Source: Caryophanales bacterium UBA4951 (GTDB taxonomy: Bacteria; Bacillota_I; Bacilli_A; RFN20; CAG-826). Taken from it: a stretch of DNA of 64,000 nt. Position 1 is the first letter of the stretch. Each line of letters starts with the position of its first letter. The stretch is from assembly GCA_002397465.1 (NCBI GenBank), contig DHAP01000001.1, positions 1-64,000 of the forward strand, given 5' to 3'. A program made the position numbers and the translations under genes. Positions 58,478 to 64,000 of the stretch are shown in pieces. The notes under the pieces are model-generated. The model worked only from the letters and a program-made list of their open reading frames with translations, did no database searches and was not told the DNA's origin.

Positions 58478-59212
58478 TTACTTGCCCTCCTTCACTAACG
58501 TGTTCTCTTTGGCTTTGGCCTGAGCGGCGAAAGCGGCCTTGCGGCGTTTGACTGATTCGACGTCTTTTTTGTGATATCTCACCGCGGCGATGATGGCCAT
58601 GATGATGCCGAAGACGATGAAGCCGCCGGCTGGGTTGGCAAATAGCGACAACGAGAAATCGTATCCGTCTCCTTTGAGGATCGGAAGCGTCACTTCTGGG
58701 ATGAAGGTGAAGATCTTGCCGAAGCTGAGGGTTCCGGTTCCGATGACTTCCCTGATAAGTCCCATGACCATCAAGGCCAAGGTGTAGCCGATGCCGTTTC
58801 CTAAGCCATCCAAGAAGCTGTCAAGGACGGTATTCTGATTGGCGAAGGCCTCAGCCCTGCCAAGGACGATGCAGTTGACGACGACCAGCGACAAGAAGAC
58901 GCCTAATGATGAATAGAGTTCTGGAAGGAATGCCTGGGTCATCATTTTCACTATCGTGACGAAAGTGGCGATGATGACGATGTAGGCCGGGGTCTCGATC
59001 TCTTCAGGGATGACTTTCCTAAGAAGAGAGATAAGAACATTCGAGCAAACAAGAACGAAGGTGAGCAAAAGTCCCATGCCGATGCTGACTTCGAGAGAAG
59101 TCGTGACCGCAAGAGCGGGACAGGTACCTAGAATGGCGACGAAAAGAGGATTTTCTTTGATGATGCCTGCTACGAAAGATTCTTTGTGGCGGGCTTTAGC
59201 GATGCTGTCCAT
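58478..59212 (-). CDS. rnfE: RnfE, membrane subunit of the Rnf complex
   Basis: A 244-residue membrane subunit paired with RnfA. Motifs are GTCPALAVTTSLEVSIGMG, SLGVFLSLVVVNCIVLGRAEAFA and GLIREVIGTGTLSFG. The C-terminus is Lys/Ala-rich and extended compared with shorter relatives. It lies 13 bases after rnfG. Confidence 0.93.
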   Translation of the reverse strand: MDSIAKARHKESFVAGIIKENPLFVAILGTCPALAVTTSLEVSIGMGLLLTFVLVCSNVLISLLRKVIPEEIETPAYIVIIATFVTIVKMMTQAFLPELYSSLGVFLSLVVVNCIVLGRAEAFANQNTVLDSFLDGLGNGIGYTLALMVMGLIREVIGTGTLSFGKIFTFIPEVTLPILKGDGYDFSLSLFANPAGGFIVFGIIMAIIAAVRYHKKDVESVKRRKAAFAAQAKAKENTLVKEGK

Positions 59213-59225
59213 TGTTTCCTCCTTC

Positions 59226-59762
59226 TTATAATGACGAATAATAAGTCAACGACTCTTCGACGATGCTCTTGATGAGTTTGGCGCCATAGGTGGCTCCGCT
59301 ACTCGTATTGGCCAAGGTGGTCGTAGATGGGGAGTTGTTATATCTATCGAGATAGACATCTTCAAGTTCCGTCTTCTTGGTCTGCTCATCGTTTATCAGA
59401 TAGACTTTGCCAAGCGTTGGGCTGGTTTTGTCCCCGCTCACGCCGACAAGCAAAGAAATCTCACCATAGCTGTTGGATCCGACTCCGGCGAAGCATGTCC
59501 CCAAAAGATCGCTCTTGGAGGTATCGCCATAGACGTTGTAGTAGCCAGTGACATAACTGCCACCGCTAATTTCGATTTTGTCGCTGAGGGCGGCTTTTGA
59601 GGGGTAGATGAAATCAATCGCGGTCGAGATCTTCGCTTCCTCGTTGGCCTTGATTATCGGCGATGCAATGACGTTGCTAAGTGTGATCAGTAAGGCTGAA
59701 GCCCCACAGATGGCGGCTAGGATGCCACCGATCTTAAGGCTTTTCTTGCTTAATTCATTCAT
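59226..59762 (-). CDS. rnfG: RnfG, covalent-FMN subunit of the Rnf complex
   Basis: A 178-residue protein with one N-terminal helix and an FMN-binding domain. The flavinylation motif is NTSSGATYGAK, where the Thr of SGAT is the usual FMN attachment site. ApbE in the same operon would supply FMN. The start overlaps the rnfD stop by 4 bases. Confidence 0.93.
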   Translation of the reverse strand: MNELSKKSLKIGGILAAICGASALLITLSNVIASPIIKANEEAKISTAIDFIYPSKAALSDKIEISGGSYVTGYYNVYGDTSKSDLLGTCFAGVGSNSYGEISLLVGVSGDKTSPTLGKVYLINDEQTKKTELEDVYLDRYNNSPSTTTLANTSSGATYGAKLIKSIVEESLTYYSSL

Positions 59763-61027
59763 AGCTTAAGGATGCCTTTCGAATCTAGTATGAGGCGGAT
59801 GGCCTCGCTAGGACCGGTCGAGCCATCGGCCGATGTAGTTGTGCCTATGCTTGAGCTGCTTTCGCTGGAAACAGGCTCATTCAGTCCGACTTTGGCTGAC
59901 AAAGCCCATAAGACGATGGCGATGGAAACCACTCCGATGAGGGCCATCGCAAGGATGTTCTTCCAGGTGTAGGCGTTGGTGCTCCACTTTGGATAGTCGA
60001 GAACCGGCGCGAACATATTGGCGATAAGGATTGAGAAAGCCACGCCTTCATAAACGTAGTTGAATCCATTGACGAAGAGTCGGATGAAGACGGTCGCAAC
60101 GGCCGCGATCATGCCATACATGATTCGTGAAGGTCGCGTTATTGGCATCGTGACAGGATCCGTCAGCATGTAGGTCGCTCCGAAGAGGACGCCACCGGAA
60201 AGCAGCTGATATCCCAAGAACTGGAAGACGCCGATTTCTGGGGTCTTCACGTGGACGATGATTCCAGCGAAGAGCATCAAGACACAGAACGTGCCAAGGT
60301 AAGAGACGACGACTCTCCAATCAATGGTCCTTCTGATCAAAAGATAAGCTAATCCGATAAGGATGCAATACTTGGATATTTCGCCCATGGTTCCGTAGGT
60401 ATTCCCAAGGAAGAGGTCCAAAAGCGAGAACTTGCTATAGGGAGATGCGCTGGTCAAATATCCTTTGCCAAGGAAAGTGCCGCTTGTGTTCACATCGACG
60501 ACATTGTGCTGGGTCCAGCTATCATAGAAGGATCCGAAGCACTCTTTTGTGAAAATGAAACCGACGACGGCGGGGTTGAAGATGTTATGTCCGGTCCCAC
60601 CGAAGACGAGTTTGCCGATGACCATGCCGAAGACACAGCCGACGATGATGATGAAATAGATCGCCCAAGTCGGATTTGTTGTCTTGGCTGGAATGCACAT
60701 CGCGAAGATGATGCCTGAGATGGCCGGAACCAAGAAGTTGTTGATGTCATAGGCCTTCAAGCCATGCATCAGCTGCTCGCCGAACTTATGATGCTCACCA
60801 TCATAAGGGATCCGGTTCTTGATAAGGACGTAGATGAACTCGCATAGAGCCATGACGGCCACTGAAAGAAGGATGTTTCTGACGGCATCGAGTCCGAAGT
60901 AGACGAGGTCGAAAATGACGACAGGAGCGAGGGCGATGAGGACATCGACCATCATCCTGGTTAATGAATCCCTCCGACGAAGATGCGGAGAAGTCTGTTG
61001 GACTATTTGAATTGATGAATCGTTCAT
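59759..61027 (-). CDS. rnfD: RnfD, membrane flavoprotein subunit of the Rnf complex
   Basis: A 422-residue membrane subunit with about nine helices. Typical elements are PHLRRRDSLTRMMVDVLIAL, FGGTGHNIFNPAVVGF and YMLTDPVTMPITRPSRIMYG (region around the covalent FMN). A Ser/Thr-rich segment near the C-terminus (SSESSSSIGTTTSADGS) is unusual. It overlaps rnfC and rnfG. Confidence 0.93.
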   Translation of the reverse strand: MNDSSIQIVQQTSPHLRRRDSLTRMMVDVLIALAPVVIFDLVYFGLDAVRNILLSVAVMALCEFIYVLIKNRIPYDGEHHKFGEQLMHGLKAYDINNFLVPAISGIIFAMCIPAKTTNPTWAIYFIIIVGCVFGMVIGKLVFGGTGHNIFNPAVVGFIFTKECFGSFYDSWTQHNVVDVNTSGTFLGKGYLTSASPYSKFSLLDLFLGNTYGTMGEISKYCILIGLAYLLIRRTIDWRVVVSYLGTFCVLMLFAGIIVHVKTPEIGVFQFLGYQLLSGGVLFGATYMLTDPVTMPITRPSRIMYGMIAAVATVFIRLFVNGFNYVYEGVAFSILIANMFAPVLDYPKWSTNAYTWKNILAMALIGVVSIAIVLWALSAKVGLNEPVSSESSSSIGTTTSADGSTGPSEAIRLILDSKGILKL

Positions 61028-62334
61028 GGAAGCTTAGCGATTATTTTCGCCCTCCTGACATAATCTAGAAGTGGAATCTTCGAAGTGCAGCTGTAAGAGC
61101 AAAGGCCACATTCCATGCAGCTCAACGGATTGAGCGCTTTGACGCGGGCTTTGTCGACCGGGACGCTCTTCATGGCGTTCATGATCTGGACTGGCTGCAA
61201 ACCAACCGGGCAAGAAAGGACGCAAGAGCCGCATCTGATGCATGGCTGTTCCTTCCACTTCTCCTCATTGAGGACGATGACGGAAGTAACGGTCTTGGTG
61301 ATGATGCAATCATCGTTAGGAAGCGAGGCTCCCATCATCGGGCCGCCGAGGATGAAGACTTTCTTCTTCTCGGGCTCGGCATATCCGCCGCAGGCGTCAA
61401 GCAAACTCTTGATCGGAGTCCCGACTCTCACGCGGAAGTTGGCTGGATGGACGATGCCATCGCCTGATATGGAAACGTTTCTTTCGATGACCGGCTTGTT
61501 GAATTTGACGTTGAGGTAAATTCCATAGGCCGTGGTGACGTTGACGTTCATGACGCCATATTCGCTAGGAAGATGACCATGTGGGACGACGATTCCCGTC
61601 GCGCCTTTGATCATGGCAATTTCCCATCCTTGCGGATAGAAGTTCTTCAAACGGCAGAGTTTGACGCCGCAATCTGGGTGGCGGGCTAGCTCTGCATCGT
61701 AGACATCGGCGAGGTCCTGATACTTTTTCTTCACGCAAAGAAGAGCGTTATGGCAGTCAAAAGCCTGCTCCATAATCTCAATGCCTTTGATGATTTCCTC
61801 AGGGTGCTCAAGCATCATGCGGTGGTCGGCAGTGACCGATGGCTCACACTCGATGCCGTCGATGATGATATGGTCGATCTTGTTCTTGGTCTGGAATTTG
61901 ACGTAGGTCGGGAACGAAGATCCGCCAAGTCCCACCGACGCGCAGTTCTTAAGAATCTCGGTGATGTCATCCTTGGTCAACTTCTTGATCTCATCGTCGC
62001 TTCTTTCTTTGACCGATGGGTCCATCGTGTCCTTGAAGTCGTTATGAATCTTGATGAAATTAACGAGTTTGCCAGAACGGTGGTAATGTCTCTCATAACC
62101 AACGAAAGTGCCACTGCATGTGGCATGGATCGGCTGGTCAAAGAATGCGGCGTGGCGCATGCCGATAAGCTGGCAGCAATTGACGTGATCGCCTTCTTTG
62201 ATGAAGACGTCAGCTTTGCCGCATCTGGCATTGTCGGTAGCGATGAAAAGAAATTCTGGCGCAGGGGCCGGAACTGTCGGCAGCTCACCCAAGATTTTTT
62301 TGCTGTCTTGAATCCTTCTTGTCTTTGCTATCAT
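61024..62334 (-). CDS. rnfC: RnfC, NADH/ferredoxin-side subunit of the Rnf complex
   Basis: A 436-residue cytoplasmic subunit with FMN/NADH-binding domain (GLGGSSFPTYVKFQ, IDGIECEPSVTADHRMM), SLBB domain and two [4Fe-4S] motifs near the C-terminus, CIRCGSCVLSCPVG and CMECGLCSYSC. It is the first gene of the operon. No Shine-Dalgarno sequence is apparent; TATAGT lies 11 bases before the ATG and TATAAT about 40 bases before. Confidence 0.93.
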   Translation of the reverse strand: MIAKTRRIQDSKKILGELPTVPAPAPEFLFIATDNARCGKADVFIKEGDHVNCCQLIGMRHAAFFDQPIHATCSGTFVGYERHYHRSGKLVNFIKIHNDFKDTMDPSVKERSDDEIKKLTKDDITEILKNCASVGLGGSSFPTYVKFQTKNKIDHIIIDGIECEPSVTADHRMMLEHPEEIIKGIEIMEQAFDCHNALLCVKKKYQDLADVYDAELARHPDCGVKLCRLKNFYPQGWEIAMIKGATGIVVPHGHLPSEYGVMNVNVTTAYGIYLNVKFNKPVIERNVSISGDGIVHPANFRVRVGTPIKSLLDACGGYAEPEKKKVFILGGPMMGASLPNDDCIITKTVTSVIVLNEEKWKEQPCIRCGSCVLSCPVGLQPVQIMNAMKSVPVDKARVKALNPLSCMECGLCSYSCTSKIPLLDYVRRAKIIAKLP

Positions 62335-62374
62335 TTTTAAAAGGGACTATAAGTCCAATCCTTTATCAAAAGGA

Positions 62375-62403
62375 ATTATAACCAATCGGTAAAAAAGTAA
62401 AAG
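62375..62403 (-). promoter_or_regulatory. Candidate Rnf operon promoter
   Basis: On the minus strand a perfect -10 TATAAT (62380-62375) but only a weak -35 (CTTTTA-like) 17 bases upstream. It lies about 40 bases before rnfC. Confidence 0.35.
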
Positions 62404-62498
62404 GGATTTGATAAGGTATTATTTTACCAGTTGGAGAATTTATCGGCCATATCGATGAAAAACGCCTATAGGGATATCGGTAATTCGCAATTGTTAAG

Positions 62499-63038
62499 TT
62501 ATTGCTCTGTCGGTCGGCAGCCTAATGAAATGAGACACTCCTCAAGAAGGGAAAAACTCACAACGCGGTAATGGGGGTCATAAGCTTTTGAGTATGTTTC
62601 GGAATGATGGACGGGTTTCTTGTCCTTGAGGAGGATTTTCGATTTATCACCCCAGGAAGAGAAGTCTCCGTTAATCTCGCCATGATCAATCAAAAGCGTG
62701 ACAACATCAATGTTTTTCTTTAGCGAATCCCCATCGTTTTTGTAGAGCAACGCGCTCCGTAAAAAGAGCTCAAAGAGGTCGAATTCCTCCCAGCCATAGC
62801 CCTTCCAGGACCTCATGTTAACCCGGCATAACAAGGGTGAGATCATCTCATATAACGGCATGTTTTTGTCTTCTTTTAGAGGGGTGTACTCCTCAAGAAA
62901 GGCCTGATGGGCTTTTTCATAATCGCTGAGCATATGCTCTCCACCGAAAGAGGCTTGATAGACAAGTTTCAGCAAATCCTCAGTCTCCATCTTCGGATGA
63001 TTTAGGCAGTTGGCGATGACGCAGTCTTTAAATTCCAT
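62499..63038 (-). CDS. Conserved-looking protein of unknown function
   Basis: A 179-residue soluble protein, family not recognised. It has a Cys/His-containing N-terminus (DCVIANCLNHPKMETEDLLKLVYQASFGGEH, in parts VYQASFGGEHML) and a mixed alpha/beta C-terminus ending RPTEQ. The ATG at 63038 is chosen because TATATT lies six bases upstream with TTTTCA 17 bases further; there is no ribosome site, so the mRNA may be leaderless. A longer frame reaches into tRNA-Arg and is rejected. Confidence 0.65.
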   Translation of the reverse strand: MEFKDCVIANCLNHPKMETEDLLKLVYQASFGGEHMLSDYEKAHQAFLEEYTPLKEDKNMPLYEMISPLLCRVNMRSWKGYGWEEFDLFELFLRSALLYKNDGDSLKKNIDVVTLLIDHGEINGDFSSWGDKSKILLKDKKPVHHSETYSKAYDPHYRVVSFSLLEECLISLGCRPTEQ

Positions 63039-63103
63039 GAGGAAAATATAGACCACGCCGAGACTATTGAAAATCGTTAATCGAGATAAACACTGTCTTG
63101 AAT

Positions 63104-63143
63104 AAAAAATCCGAACCACCGCCATAAAGGCAAACGGCTCGGA
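63104..63143 (-). terminator. Terminator of tRNA-Arg
   Basis: On the minus strand TCCGAGCC and GGTTCGGA pair (one G-U) around a GCC/GGC inner stem, followed by six T. Confidence 0.75.
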
Positions 63144-63155
63144 TAAGGTCCGAAT

Positions 63156-63232
63156 TGGCGCCCCGAGCAGGATTTGAACCCGCAACCCTCAGATTCGAAG
63201 TCTGGTACTCTATCCAGTTGCGCTATCGGGGC
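63156..63232 (-). tRNA. tRNA-Arg (anticodon UCG)
   Basis: A 77-nt cloverleaf with acceptor GCCCCGA/TCGGGGC and G73, anticodon loop CTTCGAA, T-loop TTCAAAT and encoded CCA. It starts 10 bases after the purB stop, so it is probably read from the purB transcript or from a promoter inside purB. Confidence 0.92.
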
Positions 63233-63242
63233 GTAACTAGGA

Positions 63243-64000
63243 TTATAGGCCAGCCCTCTTAAAAAGATAGTCGACGAAGCGAAGATAATAGGAATTCTCA
63301 AAGCATTCCTCAACTTCGCTTTTGCTCATGTGGTTTTCGACTTCTCCACTAGAAAGCAAAGCCTCTTTGAAGGGCCTCACTCCATGAAGCGCGTCCATGG
63401 CCATAGGCTGGATGAGGTCATAGGCCTTTTCGCGGCTCATGCCTTTTTTGATGAGCTCCGTAAGGACCCTCTGCGAATAGATGGCCCCGTTGCTAAGAGA
63501 GATGTTCTTCTCCATGCTTTTAGGGAAAACCGTGAGATTATCGACTATTTTCTTTTCTCTTACCAGCATGTAGTCAAAGAGCTCGATCATGTCGATGAAG
63601 GCCACCCTCTCGACGGAAGAATGGGAGATGTCCCTTTCGTGATACAGGGCATTGTCTTCAAGGATCGGCAGTAAATACCCTCTCATCATCCTCGCGCATC
63701 CCGTGAGGTTCTCACTCGAGATGGGGTTACGTTTCTGCGGCATGGCGCTGGAGCCTTTTTGGCCTTTGGAAAAGCCTTCCTCGACCTCGGCTATCTCGCT
63801 TCGGGAAAGGTTCCTGATCTCGGTGCAAATTCTCTCAATCGTCGAGGAGCTGATGGCCAAGGCACTCGCGTAGACCTCATGACGGTCCCTGGAAAGGACC
63901 TGAGTCGAGACAATGGGGTCCTCCAAAGAGAACTTCTTTCCAACGTATTCTTGGACGAATGGGTCGACGTTCGCGTAATTACCGACCGCGCCGGACATTT
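63243..64000 (-). CDS. purB: Adenylosuccinate lyase, 3' part
   Basis: The C-terminal 250 or so residues of adenylosuccinate lyase (purine synthesis; splits SAICAR and adenylosuccinate). The fumarase-family signature is GSSAMPQKRNPISSENL, preceded by SGAVGNY and followed by the C-terminal helical domain up to RFVDYLFKRAGL. The 5' part lies beyond the window edge; the frame is open to base 64000. Confidence 0.93.
   Translation of the reverse strand, partial: MSGAVGNYANVDPFVQEYVGKKFSLEDPIVSTQVLSRDRHEVYASALAISSSTIERICTEIRNLSRSEIAEVEEGFSKGQKGSSAMPQKRNPISSENLTGCARMMRGYLLPILEDNALYHERDISHSSVERVAFIDMIELFDYMLVREKKIVDNLTVFPKSMEKNISLSNGAIYSQRVLTELIKKGMSREKAYDLIQPMAMDALHGVRPFKEALLSSGEVENHMSKSEVEECFENSYYLRFVDYLFKRAGL

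Noticed and set aside
1..64000. Use of TGA as a tryptophan codon, as in mycoplasmas
   Set aside because: TGA ends many genes exactly at ATGA overlaps with the next gene, and Trp in conserved motifs is TGG.
1..64000. CRISPR array, rRNA operon, replication origin
   Set aside because: No regularly spaced short repeats, rRNA-like sequence or DnaA-box cluster was seen.

Overview
The window looks like a chromosomal segment of an anaerobic, fermentative member of the Bacillota. The most likely placement is among the gut Bacilli related to Mollicutes (RF39, Acholeplasma or Erysipelotrichia-like). This rests on gene content: a class II galT, GPH-type sugar symporters, many small membrane glycolipid enzymes, an Rnf complex, rubrerythrin and Bacillota-type riboswitches and terminators. 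tRNA features point the same way: a tRNA-Ile with anticodon UAU and an initiator tRNA with a relaxed anticodon stem. The standard code fits throughout (TGA ends many genes, TGG encodes Trp). Species cannot be assigned from sequence reading alone. Most of the window is moderate in GC, while roughly 1-5.5 kb is visibly AT-rich.

Layout. 1-7 kb is an acquired region: the end of one IS3-family element, a two-gene unit encoding a large secreted PPC-domain protein, a complete IS3-family element (4215-5530), and a serine recombinase whose catalytic N-terminus is missing at the IS border. 7-11 kb holds tRNA-Thr and an overlapping four-gene membrane glycolipid cluster (two PlsC-type acyltransferases, a GT2 and a GT8). 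11-24 kb holds an XRE regulator, then a long leftward run (cls, iron-dependent ADH, galM, galT, galK, malQ, rimO) for galactose and maltodextrin use, then a zinc phospholipase C-like gene with a GPH symporter. 23.8-28.3 kb is a PhnDCEE-type ABC transporter with a small P-loop kinase. 28.5-31 kb has a MATE exporter and an SDR. 31.2-33.8 kb is a lysine-riboswitch-controlled ABC transporter. 33.8-38.3 kb has tRNA-Phe, tRNA-Asp, rubrerythrin, a second glycolipid cluster (GT4 plus acyltransferase) and the initiator tRNA.

38.4-50.5 kb is a second sugar region: divergent alpha-galactosidase (GH36) and beta-galactosidase-like GH2, a GPH symporter with a cre-like operator, two tandem TetR regulators, a DUF2804 protein, an epimerase-like SDR, a second phospholipase C-like protein and an N-acetylhexosamine-kinase-like phosphotransferase. 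Galactosides imported by the GPH carriers would be cleaved in the cytoplasm and the galactose would enter the Leloir genes at 14.7-18.4 kb.

50.5-54.8 kb is a small accessory island bounded by an exact 32-bp direct repeat. It holds an unusual HTH-HIT-pyrophosphatase fusion, a RhuM gene split at a T7 tract and a decayed nucleoside phosphorylase. Just outside the second repeat is a YefM-YoeB toxin-antitoxin pair. 54.8-55.3 kb is a cluster of four tRNAs. 55.4-62.3 kb is an Rnf operon (rnfC-D-G-E-A, a small Cys-rich protein, a very short rnfB, apbE, a NusG-II protein and a Gx transporter). The window ends with an unknown gene, tRNA-Arg and the 3' part of purB.

The strongest candidates for something new are the HTH-HIT-pyrophosphatase fusion in its small island, the minimal RnfB with its Cys-rich neighbour, and the apparent use of leaderless starts, including a 36-bp divergent galactosidase promoter region.
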